A stretch of 56,681 nt of DNA from Thalassovita aquimarina (GCF_018219815.1 NZ_JADMKU010000025.1:1-56681), one strand, 5' to 3'. Numbered from the stretch's first letter, positions 17,186 through 27,534 are shown. Notes: generated from the letters alone by a model not told the origin. A program made the numbers and translations.

Positions 17186-19552
17186 TCACTCCCGCGTTTT
17201 CAGCGCCTCGACCAGGTCGGCCCGGTCCAGGTCACGTTTCACCAGCCAGCCCGATATCGCCGCCGACACCAGCACAGCGATGATCGCGGTGCCGTGGCTG
17301 GACGGGCTGAAGATGGCCGGTATCTGGTAGATATCGGTGCTGAATCCTTTCACCATGAGATAGGTCAAGCCGTAGCCAAACAGCGATCCCAGCGGCAAGG
17401 CGGCCAGCGTCACCGCCCCCAGCTCGCCCAGCAGCACGAAAGAGGTTTCGCCGCTGGTGAACCCCATCACCCGTAGGCTGGCCAGGTCGCGCATCCGTTC
17501 GGCCAGGGCAATCCGGGCGGCATTGTAGACGATGCCGAAGGTGATCACCGCGGCCACCGCAAGCATCACGAAACGCACCGATGCCGGCCCGGTATTCATG
17601 ATCTCGATCAGTGCGTTGCGGGCATCTTCCTTCAAGGTCGCCCCGGCGACCCGGGGCATGCCCTTGATCCGTTCGAATATCTGCCCGGTATGGTCTTCGT
17701 CGATGGTCAGGTAGGCGCCGGACACCTGTTGCGGTTCCTGCAGCGCGCGGCTCAGCGCGGTGATTTCCATATAGGCGGGCGCGCCGGTCAGCGTCTGTGC
17801 GGTGCCGATCACCGGCAGGCGCAGCACCGGGCGGCGGCCTTCGCGGATCTCGGCCTCGATCCAGTCGCCGGGGCCGACATGCAGGATATCGGCCAGGGTC
17901 TGGGACAGGATCAACCCCTCGCGCCGCATCGGGACCTGGCGGAAATCGGTATCGATCACCCGGTTCAGAACTGATAGTTCCGGCCGCCCCTCGAGCGCGC
18001 CGCGATAGCTGTAGGTGCCGTTGCGCAGCACCGCCGAGGCGACGCGGATCGGTTCGACATGTTCGACGCCGGGGATGCGGCCCAGTTCAAGCAATGCCTT
18101 GGGCGGCTGGTTGGAGGTGAAGACCACGGTCATGTCGGACCGGTCGAGAACCGTGAAGCTGAGGTCGATGGTTTCATTGAAACCCGCCATCATGGTCAGG
18201 GTCGCCACCGACAGCGCCAGCCCCGAGGCGATGCCGATCACCCCGCCCAGCATCCGCCCCGGGTAGCGGCTCAGCCGGCGCAGCACCATGCGGGCAGGTT
18301 GGTCCAGCCAGCGCTTCATCGCCCCGGCTAGGTCGTAGGCACGGGAATAATCCGGCGGGGCGGGCGGGCGCATCGCCACCGCCGGCGTCAGTTTGAACAC
18401 CCCGCGCAGCACGAACAGGCTGCCGGTCGACGCCGTCAGGATCGAGGTCGCGAAGCCGATCACGAAACTGCGCGGATCGATCGCGAAAACGAGGAAGGGA
18501 AACTTGTAATAAAGCTGGTAGACCACGGCCAGCGACGACCCCGCCGCGACGCCGGCGACGGACCCGACGATGGCGCCCAAAACGGCGATGACCAGCACCA
18601 GTTTGAGATAGTGAAAACTGACCTCCCAACTGGAATACCCGAAGGCCTTGAGGAGCCCGATCTGTTCCCGTTCGGCCTGCACCATCCGCGAAATCACGAT
18701 ATAAAGCAGGAACGCCGCCACCCCGAGAAAGATCGGCGGAATCGACGCCGTGGAAACCCGCAGTCCCCGGATTTCCTCGCTGATGAAACGGTTGGAATAG
18801 AGATCGGACAGTGCATAGGCGCCGACGGCGCCATAAGGGGCCAGCAGCCGGTCGACGGCGGCGATCACGGCCCGCGGGTTGGTGTCCCGGGTCAAAGAGA
18901 TCAGCGCCTCAGAAAACGCGCCCTGCATGTCATAGGCCGCGCCCAGGGCGGCGCGCCGCATCCAGATCACGGCGAAACGCGCATCGTCGGGGACCAGTTC
19001 CCCGGGCGCGGTGCTGTAGAGGAATTCCGGCGATTGCGCGAAGCCGACGATGCGGAATTGCCGCTTGGCCCCGTTCATCGTGGCGGTGATCCTGTCGCCT
19101 GGCAGCAGGCCGCGCGCCTTGGCGAAACCTTCCAGGATCACGATTTCATCACTGTGGCCCCGTTCAGGCAACCGGCCCGAGGTCAGGTAGATGTCGTTCA
19201 GCCGTGGCGCGCCGTTATCGGGCAGCGACAGGGCCTGGGCACGGACCGGCAATTCGCCCGTCGCCATGTCGATCAATGCCGCGCCGGACACCCGGCTTTG
19301 CACCGCGGCGACGCCGGGCAGGGCGGCGATCCGTTCGGTCATCCTTTCCGGCGCCCGGATCACCGGGGCAAAGACATCCGCCAGCCGGTAGCGGTCGTAA
19401 TAGGCGCGACGGGTTTCCTCCAGCGTGTTGACCAGCCCGGTCATCATCACCAGCATCATCACGCCAAGCGCGATTACAAGACCGATCGCCGCCGCCTGTC
19501 CCTTGATCCGGACCAGGTCGCGTAACAGCTTCCGGTCCAGCGGGCCTACCAT
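17186..19552 (-). CDS. ABC transporter permease with two FtsX domains
   Basis: This is a 788-residue MacB/FtsX-type permease. It has an N-terminal helix ([18 protein letters not shown]), a periplasmic MacB-like domain to about residue 265, three helices at about 275-390 (first FtsX domain), a second periplasmic domain (about 440-650), and the final FtsX domain (about 660-780). The duplicated layout resembles the large two-unit permeases seen with MacA-like adaptors. It overlaps the ATPase gene by 7 nt. The substrate is unknown; candidates are lipids, peptides or antibiotics. Confidence 0.88.
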   Translation of the reverse strand: MVGPLDRKLLRDLVRIKGQAAAIGLVIALGVMMLVMMTGLVNTLEETRRAYYDRYRLADVFAPVIRAPERMTERIAALPGVAAVQSRVSGAALIDMATGELPVRAQALSLPDNGAPRLNDIYLTSGRLPERGHSDEIVILEGFAKARGLLPGDRITATMNGAKRQFRIVGFAQSPEFLYSTAPGELVPDDARFAVIWMRRAALGAAYDMQGAFSEALISLTRDTNPRAVIAAVDRLLAPYGAVGAYALSDLYSNRFISEEIRGLRVSTASIPPIFLGVAAFLLYIVISRMVQAEREQIGLLKAFGYSSWEVSFHYLKLVLVIAVLGAIVGSVAGVAAGSSLAVVYQLYYKFPFLVFAIDPRSFVIGFATSILTASTGSLFVLRGVFKLTPAVAMRPPAPPDYSRAYDLAGAMKRWLDQPARMVLRRLSRYPGRMLGGVIGIASGLALSVATLTMMAGFNETIDLSFTVLDRSDMTVVFTSNQPPKALLELGRIPGVEHVEPIRVASAVLRNGTYSYRGALEGRPELSVLNRVIDTDFRQVPMRREGLILSQTLADILHVGPGDWIEAEIREGRRPVLRLPVIGTAQTLTGAPAYMEITALSRALQEPQQVSGAYLTIDEDHTGQIFERIKGMPRVAGATLKEDARNALIEIMNTGPASVRFVMLAVAAVITFGIVYNAARIALAERMRDLASLRVMGFTSGETSFVLLGELGAVTLAALPLGSLFGYGLTYLMVKGFSTDIYQIPAIFSPSSHGTAIIAVLVSAAISGWLVKRDLDRADLVEALKTRE

Positions 19553-20289
19553 TCTATGTCTTCCGCGGTCAGCTTGGTTTCGTTCAGCACCACTTCGCGG
19601 ATCGTTCCGTCGGCGAAATGGATCACCCTGTCGGCCAGTTGTGCGGTGCTGGCGGCATGGGTGACAATTATGACGGTGGTGCCCAGCTTTTCGTTCACGT
19701 CGGTCAGAACCTTTAGCACCGCGCGGCCGGTGGTGCTGTCCAGCGCACCGGTGGGTTCGTCGCAGAACAGCACCGTCGGCTGTTTCGCAACCGCACGCGC
19801 GATGGCGACCCGTTGCTGTTCGCCGCCCGACATTTCCGACGGGAAATGGGTTTCGCGCTGATCCAGCCCGACCAGAGCCAGCGCTTCGGACGCATCCATC
19901 GGATTGCGGGCGATTTCGGTCACCAGTTCGACATTCTCGCGCGCGTTGAGGCTGGGCATCAGGTTGTAGAACTGGAACACGAAGCCGACATGATCGCGCC
20001 GGTAGCGGGTCAGTTCGGCGTCGTTCATGTCGGTCAGGCTTTTATCTTCGAAATGAACGCTGCCCTCGGTCGGCCGGTCGAGCCCGCCAAGAATGTTGAG
20101 AAGCGTCGACTTGCCGCTGCCCGAGGGGCCCAGCAGGACCACGAATTCGCCTTCGGGAATCGTCAGATCCACCCCGCGCAGGGCGTGAACGGCGGCGCTG
20201 CCTTCGCCATAGACCTTGGTCAGGCCTTTGGCGTCGAAGGCGGGGCGGGATATGGAACCGTTATCTGGCAAACTATCACGTTGGTTCAA
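19546..20289 (-). CDS. MacB/LolD-type ABC transporter ATP-binding protein
   Basis: This 247-residue nucleotide-binding subunit is the first gene of the exporter operon. Walker A is [12 protein letters not shown] (about 53-64), the Q-loop is [19 protein letters not shown], the signature is [14 protein letters not shown], Walker B is [14 protein letters not shown], and the H-loop is IVTHA. The FYNL-type Q-loop and DEPTGALD are hallmarks of the MacB/LolD mechanotransmission group, which agrees with the FtsX-type permease next to it. Confidence 0.92.
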   Translation of the reverse strand: MNQRDSLPDNGSISRPAFDAKGLTKVYGEGSAAVHALRGVDLTIPEGEFVVLLGPSGSGKSTLLNILGGLDRPTEGSVHFEDKSLTDMNDAELTRYRRDHVGFVFQFYNLMPSLNARENVELVTEIARNPMDASEALALVGLDQRETHFPSEMSGGEQQRVAIARAVAKQPTVLFCDEPTGALDSTTGRAVLKVLTDVNEKLGTTVIIVTHAASTAQLADRVIHFADGTIREVVLNETKLTAEDIEW

Positions 20290-20359
20290 TTCCCGTTCAG
20301 GTTAGCCGAATTGCCGGGCGGGGCCAGCGAAAAACGCACACCAGTCCGCCCCGGGGCAT

Positions 20360-20998
20360 TCAGTGCAGGCGGCTGGCTTCCTTCGCCAACGCGGCAATCC
20401 TGCCCCAGTCGCCCGACCGGAGCAGATCCTTGGGCGCGACCCAGCTGCCGCCGACACAGGCGACGTTGGGCAGAACCAGGTAGTCATGCGCGTTCGCATG
20501 GCTGATGCCGCCGGTCGGGCAGAACAGGATCTGCGGCAGCGGCGCGGCGAGCGATTTCAACATCGCCGCCCCGCCCGCGGCTTCGGCGGGGAAGAATTTC
20601 TGTGTCGAGTAGCCGCGTTCCAGCAATGCCATCGCTTCGCTGGCGGTCGCTGCGCCCGGCAGCAGCGGCAGGCCGATGTCTTCACACGCGTCCAGCAAAC
20701 GGTTGGTGGCACCGGGCGACACGGCGAATTGCGCGCCCGCCGCCTTGGCGTTTTCGGCATCTTCCGGCGTCAGCACGGTTCCGGCGCCGACGATCCCGCC
20801 CGCGACCTGCGACATTTCCCGGATCACCGACATCGCCACCGGCGTGCGCAGGGTGACCTCCAGCACGGGCAGGCCGCCCTCGACCAGGGCTTCGGCCAGC
20901 GGGATGGCGGTGTCAATGTCATCGACCACCAGAACCGGGATGACCGGGGCGCGGTGGCAAAGGGATTCAGTGAAGCTGCTGGCGTCCTGCGGTGTCAT
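20360..20998 (-). CDS. eda: KDPG aldolase (2-dehydro-3-deoxyphosphogluconate aldolase)
   Basis: The 212-residue class I aldolase cleaves KDPG to pyruvate and glyceraldehyde 3-phosphate, the second step of the Entner-Doudoroff pathway. Motifs include PVLEVTLRTP (with the catalytic Glu), IVGAGTVLTPEDA, the Schiff-base Lys in QKFFPAEAAGG, and the phosphate-binding FCPTGGI and GGSWVAP. It begins 9 nt after the edd stop, so the two are one operon. Confidence 0.96.
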   Translation of the reverse strand: MTPQDASSFTESLCHRAPVIPVLVVDDIDTAIPLAEALVEGGLPVLEVTLRTPVAMSVIREMSQVAGGIVGAGTVLTPEDAENAKAAGAQFAVSPGATNRLLDACEDIGLPLLPGAATASEAMALLERGYSTQKFFPAEAAGGAAMLKSLAAPLPQILFCPTGGISHANAHDYLVLPNVACVGGSWVAPKDLLRSGDWGRIAALAKEASRLH

Positions 20999-21007
20999 GA
21001 CGATTTC

Positions 21008-22816
21008 CTAAACGATAACGGCCGCGCCGTCGGTGGCGAGGCCCACATTCTGGCGGAAGGTTTCGAACAATTCACGGCCGATTCCGTGGCTGTTGTCGCT
21101 GAGATCGGGGTGCGCGGCGGGCCGGTCGGCAAAGCCTTCGCTGAGGTTTTGCAGCACGCCGGTGACCGCATCGACGCGGATCATATCGCCATCCTGCACC
21201 CGCGCCAGCGGACCGCCCGCCTTGGCTTCGGGGCTGACATGGATGGCGGCGGGCACCTTGCCCGAGGCGCCCGACATCCGTCCGTCGGTGACCAGCGCCA
21301 CCTTCAGCCCGCGATCCAGCAAGACGGCCAGCGTCGGGGTCAGCCCGTGCAATTCGGGCATGCCGTTGGCCTGCGGTCCCTGAAAGCGCACCACCACAAC
21401 GGTGTTGGAAGTGAATTCGCCCGCCTTGAATGCCGCTTTTACTGCATCCTGGCTGTGGAATACGCGGGCGGGGGCTTCGATCACCTGATGATCCGGCGCG
21501 ACGGCGGACACTTTCATGATGCCGTGGCCCAAGTTGCCCTTGAGCTGCTGCAACCCGCCGGTGGGCTGGAACGCCTGATCCACCGGGCGCAGGATCTTGT
21601 CGTTCTGGCTGTCGCGCGGCCCGGGTTCATAGACGACGCGGCCGTCCTTCAACTTGGGGTCTTGGGTGTAGCGCTCCAACCCGTCGCCCGCGACGGTCAT
21701 GACGTCCTCGTGCAGCAACCCGGCCTGTAACAATTGCCCGATCATGTAGCCCAGACCGCCTGCGGCGTGGAAATGGTTCACGTCGGCCAATCCGTTGGGA
21801 TAGACCTTGGCCAGCAACGGTGTCACCGCGCTGATATCGTTGAAATCCTCAAGGCTCAGCCGGATCCCTGCCGCCCGCGCCATCGCGGGCAGGTGCAGTA
21901 CCAGGTTGGTCGATCCGCCGGTTGCCATCAGCCCGACGATGCCGTTGACGAAGGCGCGTTCGTCCAGCACCTGCGACACGGGCCGGTAATCATTGCCCAG
22001 ATTGGTGATTTCCAGCGCTCGCTGTGTTCCGGCCACGGTCAGCGCATCGCGCAGCGGCGTGTTGGGATTGACGAAACTGGCCCCGGGCAGGTGCAGCCCC
22101 ATGAATTCCATCAGCATCTGGTTGGAATTGGCGGTGCCGTAGAAGGTGCAGGTGCCCGGCCCGTGGTAAGAGGCCATTTCCGCCTCCATCAGCTCGTCCC
22201 GGCCGATTTCGCCGGCGGCGAATTGCTGGCGCACTTTCGCCTTTTCGTCATTGGGCAGCCCGCTTGTCATCGGCCCGGCGGGCAGGAATATCCCCGGCAG
22301 GTAGCCGAAGGTCGCCGCCGCGATCACCAGCCCCGGCACGATCTTGTCGCAGACGCCGAGGTAAAGCGCCGCGTCAAAGGTGTTATGCGACAGCGCCACC
22401 CCGGCGGCGAGCGCGATCACGTCGCGCGAAAACAGCGACAGTTCCATCCCCACCTGGCCCTGCGTGACCCCGTCGCACATCGCCGGGACGCCGCCAGCGA
22501 CCTGCGCGGTGGCCCCGGCTTTGCGTGCCGCGTCGCGGATCAGGGCGGGGAAGCGTTCGAACGGCTGATGCGCCGACAGCATGTCGTTATAGGCGGTGAC
22601 GATCCCGAGGTTGGGCGCGTGGGCATCGATCAGGGTGGCCTGATCCGACCCCATCGCGGCAAAGGCATGGGCCTGGTTGCCGCAGGTCAGATGCGCCCGC
22701 CGCGGACCTTCCTCGGCCGCCTGCTGCATCCGTTTCAGATAGGTCGATCGGCTCTCAAGGCTTCTTTCACGGATGCGATCGGTGACCCGCGAAATCATAT
22801 CGTTCAGCTGCGGCAT
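21008..22816 (-). CDS. edd: 6-Phosphogluconate dehydratase
   Basis: This is a 602-residue IlvD/Edd-family Fe-S dehydratase converting 6-phosphogluconate to KDPG. Family landmarks are [32 protein letters not shown] (with a cluster Cys), [35 protein letters not shown] and [23 protein letters not shown]. The ATG at 22816 follows a GGAGAGA ribosome-binding site. Unlike the zwf-pgl-edd-eda clusters of some relatives, zwf and pgl are not adjacent here. Confidence 0.97.
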   Translation of the reverse strand: MPQLNDMISRVTDRIRERSLESRSTYLKRMQQAAEEGPRRAHLTCGNQAHAFAAMGSDQATLIDAHAPNLGIVTAYNDMLSAHQPFERFPALIRDAARKAGATAQVAGGVPAMCDGVTQGQVGMELSLFSRDVIALAAGVALSHNTFDAALYLGVCDKIVPGLVIAAATFGYLPGIFLPAGPMTSGLPNDEKAKVRQQFAAGEIGRDELMEAEMASYHGPGTCTFYGTANSNQMLMEFMGLHLPGASFVNPNTPLRDALTVAGTQRALEITNLGNDYRPVSQVLDERAFVNGIVGLMATGGSTNLVLHLPAMARAAGIRLSLEDFNDISAVTPLLAKVYPNGLADVNHFHAAGGLGYMIGQLLQAGLLHEDVMTVAGDGLERYTQDPKLKDGRVVYEPGPRDSQNDKILRPVDQAFQPTGGLQQLKGNLGHGIMKVSAVAPDHQVIEAPARVFHSQDAVKAAFKAGEFTSNTVVVVRFQGPQANGMPELHGLTPTLAVLLDRGLKVALVTDGRMSGASGKVPAAIHVSPEAKAGGPLARVQDGDMIRVDAVTGVLQNLSEGFADRPAAHPDLSDNSHGIGRELFETFRQNVGLATDGAAVIV

Positions 22817-23167
22817 GGATATCTCTCCGGTATCCGGGGATTCTATACGGAGTTAGCGGTAACGGCACAAGTGGCCTGCCGGTCCGGCCCCGGCAGGCAG
22901 GGCAGGGCCGAGCTTCTGCGCGTTCCGGGGGCGGCGGCGATGGGTTTTCCGGCAGATGGGAAACCTGCCTGACCCGACCGAAGACCGGTTTGCAATCCGG
23001 CGTTGCGTCGCGGTGCGCCGGTCACCATCTCCGGTGCATAGGGTTCTGGCAAGCGCCGTGGAATGATCCCGGTTGCGCTTTGAATTGGCCCAAAATCTGC
23101 CCGATTTCGGCAGGAGATATGGCCCATACCACAAAGGCCTGGGGGACTGGCCTAAGGAGATGGGGCA
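22817..23167. other. Divergent intergenic region edd / lipoprotein gene
   Basis: This stretch of about 350 bases between divergent genes carries the promoters for both. The notable structure is a perfect 9-bp inverted repeat at 22874-22898, listed separately. Near the plus-strand gene there is a good AAGGAG ribosome-binding site at about 23154. I see no additional gene. Confidence 0.5.
22874..22898 (-). promoter_or_regulatory. Perfect hairpin in the edd upstream region
   Basis: GCCTGCCGG (22874-22882) and CCGGCAGGC (22890-22898) form a perfect 9-bp stem around a 7-base loop, 58-82 nt upstream of the edd start. If it lies in the leader it would make a very stable hairpin without a following U run. 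If it lies upstream of the transcription start it could be an operator. The role is not known. Confidence 0.45.
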
Positions 23168-23812
23168 ATGAAAAAAATTCGTACTGGGATCATTCTGGCA
23201 ATCGGTCTGGGCCTTTCGGCCTGCGCTTCGGTCGACACCGCGTCGCGGAACATTCCGTTGGAAGCGCCGCAGATGTTGCCCGCCGCGCCGGTCGTGGCCT
23301 TGGCCGATTACAACATCAAGGTGTCGCGGTCGCTGCGCGTGTCCGAAGCGAACATGTATTACCCGATGGGCGATATCGTCTGGCGCGGTGATGCTATGGG
23401 GGACCGTCACGAACAGGTGGCCCGGATTTTCCAGGACAGCCTGATCCAGGTTCAGCAGCAGAACCAGCAAGGTGCCTTGCCGGTGGTGGTGGATATCGAC
23501 CTGTTGCGGTTCCACGCGCTGACCGAAAAGACCCGTTACACCATCGGCGGCGTGCATTCGATCGCCTTCAACATGACCGTGCGCAACCCGGTCACCGGCG
23601 AGGTGATCGTGCCGACATACGAGGTCAAGGCTGACCTGCGCGGCTACGGCGGCTCCAAGGCCCTTGCGGCGGAACAGCAGGGCCTGACGCAGAAGCTGCG
23701 GATCACCCGGCACCTGGCCAACGTGATCACCCAGGAACTGGCCGCGTCCGGTTCCGCTCCGAAGGGCGTGACCGAACTGGTCGCTGGTTTGGAAACCGCT
23801 GCGCAAGGCTGA
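23168..23812 (+). CDS. Outer-membrane lipoprotein, DUF6778-like
   Basis: The 214-residue protein has a lipoprotein signal peptide ending in the lipobox LSAC (Cys19) after MKKIRTGIILAIGLG. The mature part predicts mixed alpha/beta (VVALADYNIKVSRSLRVSEAN, then VVVDIDLLRFHALTEKTRY, then TGEVIVPTYEVKADLRGYGG). I associate it with a Rhodobacteraceae-restricted lipoprotein family of unknown role, by memory only. The residue after Cys is Ala, so sorting to the outer membrane is expected. It is followed 38 nt later by the methyltransferase gene. Confidence 0.75.
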   Translation: MKKIRTGIILAIGLGLSACASVDTASRNIPLEAPQMLPAAPVVALADYNIKVSRSLRVSEANMYYPMGDIVWRGDAMGDRHEQVARIFQDSLIQVQQQNQQGALPVVVDIDLLRFHALTEKTRYTIGGVHSIAFNMTVRNPVTGEVIVPTYEVKADLRGYGGSKALAAEQQGLTQKLRITRHLANVITQELAASGSAPKGVTELVAGLETAAQG

Positions 23813-23850
23813 CCCTTTCCCAATCTGACGAACAAGGCTAAGAGGGCGCC

Positions 23851-25047
23851 ATGACAACACCCTCTTATCCCGTTATCCGCCTCAGACCCAAGGCCAATGC
23901 CCGCGCCATCCGGCACGGGTTTCCCTGGATCTATGACAATGAACTGGTCACCGACCGCCGTACCCGCAAGATCGCGCCGGGCACGCTTGCCGTGCTGGAA
24001 GATGGCGACAGGCAGCCGATGGGCGTGGTGGCGGTCAATCCCGAATCGCGGATCATCGGCCGGATGCTGGACCGTGATCCGCAGGCGGTGATCGACCGGG
24101 ACTGGTTCGAAAAACGACTGTCCAAGGCGCTCAGCTTGCGCGAACGGCTGTTCGAAGACCCGTTCTACCGGCTGGTCCATGCCGAGGCCGATGGCCTGCC
24201 CGGCGTGGTGATCGACCGGTTCGGCGACCATGCGGTGGTGCAGCCGAACGCGGCCTGGGCCGATACCGCCTTCGAGGCGCTGACCGATGCCCTGGTCGCG
24301 GTCACTGGCGTCAAGACGGTGATCAAGAACGCCAGCGGCCGTGCCCGGCAGCTGGAAGGATTGGACAATGAAACCGCCGTGGCGCGCGGTTCCGCGCCCG
24401 AGGCACCGATCCCGGTGCCGATGAACGGTGCGATCTACATGGCCGACCTGACCGGTGGGCAGAAGACGGGCCTGTTCTTTGACCAGCGCCCAAATCATGC
24501 CTTCGCGGCTCGGCTGTCGCGGGGCGCGCGGGTGTTGGACGTGTTCAGTCATGTCGGCGGTTTTTCCCTTGCCGCGCTGGCCGGCGGTGCGGCCAGCGGG
24601 CTGGCGGTCGACGGGTCCGAAGCGGCGCTGTCGCTGGCAGCCGCCGGGGCCGAGGCGATGGGCGTTTCCGACAAGTTTTCCACCCGCAAGGGCGACGCGT
24701 TCGACGTGTTGACGTCCCTCGGCGAGGAAGGCGCGAAATTCGACGTCGTGGTCTGCGATCCGCCCGCTTTCGCGCCCTCGAAACCCGCACTGGAGGCCGG
24801 TTTGCGCGCCTATGAACGGGTGGCGCGGCTGGCCGCGCCGCTGGTGGCCGAGGACGGTTACCTTGTGCTGTGTTCCTGTTCCCATGCCGCCGATCTGGCC
24901 AAGTTCCGCGGCGCTTCGGTGCGCGGCATCGGCCGGGCCGGGCGGCAGGCTCAGCTGATCCATACCGGTTTCGCCGGGCCGGACCATCCGCTGATGCCGC
25001 AACTTGCCGAAAGCGGCTATCTGAAGTCGCTGTTCTTCCGGCTATGA
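23851..25047 (+). CDS. Class I SAM-dependent rRNA methyltransferase, RlmI-like
   Basis: This 398-residue protein has an N-terminal PUA-like domain (residues 1-80, KANARAIRHGFPWIYDNEL), a linking region (LVHAEADGLPGVVIDRFGDHAVVQ) and a Rossmann methyltransferase domain from about 190. That domain contains TGGQKTGLFFDQRPNH, the SAM-binding motif VLDVFSHVGGFSLAALAGGA and the catalytic CDPPAFAPSK. The order matches the RlmI/RlmK family of 23S rRNA m5C methyltransferases. The modified base cannot be deduced here. Its stop overlaps the PIN gene start (ATGA). Confidence 0.9.
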   Translation: MTTPSYPVIRLRPKANARAIRHGFPWIYDNELVTDRRTRKIAPGTLAVLEDGDRQPMGVVAVNPESRIIGRMLDRDPQAVIDRDWFEKRLSKALSLRERLFEDPFYRLVHAEADGLPGVVIDRFGDHAVVQPNAAWADTAFEALTDALVAVTGVKTVIKNASGRARQLEGLDNETAVARGSAPEAPIPVPMNGAIYMADLTGGQKTGLFFDQRPNHAFAARLSRGARVLDVFSHVGGFSLAALAGGAASGLAVDGSEAALSLAAAGAEAMGVSDKFSTRKGDAFDVLTSLGEEGAKFDVVVCDPPAFAPSKPALEAGLRAYERVARLAAPLVAEDGYLVLCSCSHAADLAKFRGASVRGIGRAGRQAQLIHTGFAGPDHPLMPQLAESGYLKSLFFRL

Positions 25048-25625
25048 AGGTGCTGCTCGACACCTGCGTGATCTATCCCACGGTGATGCGCGAGGTGCTC
25101 TTGGGCGTGGCGCGGGCAGGCGTGTTCACGCCGCTCTGGTCGGCCCGCATACTGGAAGAATGGGCCCGCGCCGCGCGCAAGCTGGGCCCCGGCGGCGAGG
25201 CGCAGGCACGCGGCGAGATCGCGATGCTGCGGGCCGCGTGGCCCAAGGCCGAGGTGCGCTGGAAGCCGTCGCTGGAAGACCGGCTGTGGCTGCCCGATGC
25301 GGCCGATACACATGTTCTGGCCGCCGCCATCGCGGGCAGCGCGGACCTGATCCTGACGCTGAACGCGCAGGATTTCCCGCGCAACGTCCTGGCCGAGGAA
25401 GGTCTGGCGCGGCAGGACCCGGACGGTTTTTTGCACGGCATCTGGCAGGCGCAGCCCGAATTGGTGGCCGGCGTGGTGGAACAGGTGCGGCTTGAGGCCG
25501 AACGGCTGTCCGGTGAGCCTTGGGAGGTCCGCAAGCTGATGAAGAAGGCGAAGCTGCCGAGGTTGGGTAAGGCCCTGGCTGGGCAAAACAGGTATTGGCA
25601 CTCAGCCGTTAGGCTTGATCCCTAA
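25044..25625 (+). CDS. PIN domain protein (putative ribonuclease)
   Basis: The 193-residue protein starts MKVLLDTCVIYPTVMRE, a PIN fold opening with Asp6. Other acidic positions fit the PIN active site: Glu38/39 (ARILEEWAR), Asp85/Asp88 (LPDAADTHVLAAA) and Asp110 (TLNAQDFP). PIN domains are Mg-dependent RNases, often VapC-like toxins, but no small antitoxin gene is beside it. It is instead translation-coupled (4-nt overlap) to an rRNA methyltransferase, which hints at an RNA-related housekeeping role. Its stop codon overlaps the convergent M48 gene. Confidence 0.8.
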   Translation: MKVLLDTCVIYPTVMREVLLGVARAGVFTPLWSARILEEWARAARKLGPGGEAQARGEIAMLRAAWPKAEVRWKPSLEDRLWLPDAADTHVLAAAIAGSADLILTLNAQDFPRNVLAEEGLARQDPDGFLHGIWQAQPELVAGVVEQVRLEAERLSGEPWEVRKLMKKAKLPRLGKALAGQNRYWHSAVRLDP

Positions 25626-26305
25626 CCCTGCCAGCGCGCTTCCAACTTCTCGATCGCCTTTATCCGTTCCGGCGTCTTCGGATGGCTCAGCAGCCAGGCC
25701 GGGGCGGCGCCCGCGTTCGACTGGGTTAGCGCCTCGAGCTTGCGAAACAGCGATTTCTGCGGCTCCGTCCCGAAGCCGGCCTTGGTCAGCAACGCGGCGG
25801 CGTATTCGTCGGCCTCGTATTCGTCCGACCGCGACAGGCGCGCCGACAGCAGTGTCATCAGACCGCTGGCGATATAACCACCGATCCCCGGCAAGATCCG
25901 CGATAGCACCATCGCCAAGGCGGTGCGCAGCGCGTTCTGGCCGGAAAAATCGATCATCCTGCGGCGCGAATGGCCCAGGGCGACGTGCCCCAGTTCGTGC
26001 GCGATGACGCTGGCCATTTCCTCGGCCGTGACGACGCCCTGGCGGAACTTGTCGTAAAATCCGCGGGTGATGAAAATCCGTCCGTCGGGCGCGGCCAGTC
26101 CGTTCACCGGCGCGATTTCGTAAAGGTTCACCCGGATGCGCGGCAGTTCCAGCGCCGCGGCCAGCCGATCGGTCACCCGCTTCAGCTCGGGATCGGCCAG
26201 TTCGGTGGATTTCGCATCCAGCTCCTTCGCGGTGCGCCAGGCGGAAAACCGGTACATCGCGATGCCATAGAGCAGGGCCAGTAGGATCGGGGTAAAACGC
26301 AACAT
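25622..26305 (-). CDS. M48-family zinc metalloprotease
   Basis: This 227-residue protein has a short N-terminal hydrophobic segment (RFTPILLALLYGIAMYRF) followed by a peptidase M48 domain. The zinc motif HELGH is at residues 103-107, and a downstream Glu in SRSDEYEADEYAA (near residue 165) is the likely third ligand. The C-terminus LLSHPKTPERIKAIEKL is typical of M48 proteases. A lipobox is absent, so it may be anchored by the N-terminal helix. It converges with the PIN gene, their stops sharing bases 25622-25625. Confidence 0.9.
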   Translation of the reverse strand: MLRFTPILLALLYGIAMYRFSAWRTAKELDAKSTELADPELKRVTDRLAAALELPRIRVNLYEIAPVNGLAAPDGRIFITRGFYDKFRQGVVTAEEMASVIAHELGHVALGHSRRRMIDFSGQNALRTALAMVLSRILPGIGGYIASGLMTLLSARLSRSDEYEADEYAAALLTKAGFGTEPQKSLFRKLEALTQSNAGAAPAWLLSHPKTPERIKAIEKLEARWQG

Positions 26306-26345
26306 GTCAAAGATATGGGGCAGGGCGGGTGAAAGGGCAACTGCC

Positions 26346-27530
26346 TCAGCGCGTCAGATCCTTCATGCCGCGTTCGATCCCTTCCAGTGTCATCGGCACC
26401 ATGCGGCCCTCGAAAATGTCCGAAATCATCGAAATCGACTGGGTGTAGCTCCAGTATTTCTCGGGCACCGGGTTGATCCAGATATGTGACGGCCACTGTT
26501 CGCGCGCGCGTTGCAGCCACGTCTCGCCGGTTTCGGCGTTCCAATGCTCGTTGGCGCCGCCCGGATAGGCGATTTCGTAAGGAGACATCGAGGCATCGCC
26601 GACGAAGATGCACTTGTAATCGGACCCGTAGGTATGGATCACGTCCCAGGTCGGGGTCTGGGCGTCCCAGCGGCGGCGGTTGTCCTTCCACACCCCTTCG
26701 TAGAGGCAATTGTGGAAGTAGAAATGCTCCATGTGCTTGAATTCGGACTTGGCGGCCGAAAACAGTTCTTCCAGCACCTTGATATGCGGGTCCATCGATC
26801 CGCCGACGTCGAGAAACAGCAGCACCTTCACCGCGTTGCGCCGCTCTGGCCGGGTTTTCACGTCGAGATAACCATGTTCGGCCGTCGCCCGGATCGTGTT
26901 GTCGAGGTCCAGTTCGTCATGCGCCCCGTCGCGGGCCCAGCGGCGCAGCCGTTTCAGCGCCACCTTGATGTTGCGGGTGCCCAGTTCCACGTCGCCGTCG
27001 AGGTTCTTGAATTCGCGCTTGTCCCAGACCTTGACCGCGCGCTGGTGGCGGCTTTCCTTCTGGCCGATCCGCACCCCTTCGGGATTGTAGCCATAGGCGC
27101 CGAAGGGCGAGGTGCCGGCGGTGCCAACCCATTTGTTACCGCCCTGGTGGCGGTCCTTTTGTTCCTCGAGCCGTTTCTTGAGCGTTTCCATCAGCTTGTC
27201 GAAGCCGCCCATGGCCTCGATCTCGGCCTTTTCTTCCTCGCTGAGGTGCTTCTCTGCCATCTTTTCCAGCCAGTCGGCGGGAATGTCGACAGCTTCGAGA
27301 ACATCGCCCAGCTGGATGTTGTCCAATCCTTCGAAGGTCGCGGCGAAGGCGCGGTCGAACTTGTCGAGGTTGCGTTCGTCCTTCACCATCGCCACGCGGG
27401 CAAGGTAGTAGAACCCGTCAACGTCATAGGTGACCAGCCCCGCCTTCATGCCTTCCAGAAAGCTGAGGTATTCGCGCAGCGAAACCGGCACACCGCCTTT
27501 CCTCAGATTTTCAAAGAACGGCAGGAACAT
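26346..27530 (-). CDS. VWA domain protein of the CoxE type
   Basis: The 394-residue cytoplasmic protein has a charged helical N-terminal half (MFLPFFENLRKGGVPVSLRE onward) and a C-terminal von Willebrand A domain starting near 220 at KVLLFLDVGGSMDPHIKVLEEL, with a variant MIDAS motif DxGGS. It ends with SISMISDIFEGRMVPMTLEG. CoxE-type VWA proteins act with MoxR AAA ATPases as assembly factors, and a MoxR gene lies 1.8 kb upstream on the same strand. It starts 4 nt after the stop of the 55-aa membrane protein and lacks a strong ribosome-binding site, so it is probably translation-coupled. Confidence 0.9.
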   Translation of the reverse strand: MFLPFFENLRKGGVPVSLREYLSFLEGMKAGLVTYDVDGFYYLARVAMVKDERNLDKFDRAFAATFEGLDNIQLGDVLEAVDIPADWLEKMAEKHLSEEEKAEIEAMGGFDKLMETLKKRLEEQKDRHQGGNKWVGTAGTSPFGAYGYNPEGVRIGQKESRHQRAVKVWDKREFKNLDGDVELGTRNIKVALKRLRRWARDGAHDELDLDNTIRATAEHGYLDVKTRPERRNAVKVLLFLDVGGSMDPHIKVLEELFSAAKSEFKHMEHFYFHNCLYEGVWKDNRRRWDAQTPTWDVIHTYGSDYKCIFVGDASMSPYEIAYPGGANEHWNAETGETWLQRAREQWPSHIWINPVPEKYWSYTQSISMISDIFEGRMVPMTLEGIERGMKDLTR

Positions 27531-27534
27531 GTGC

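Noticed and set aside
25044-25625. VapC toxin of a toxin-antitoxin pair
   Set aside because: No small antitoxin gene lies beside it, and it is coupled to a methyltransferase instead.
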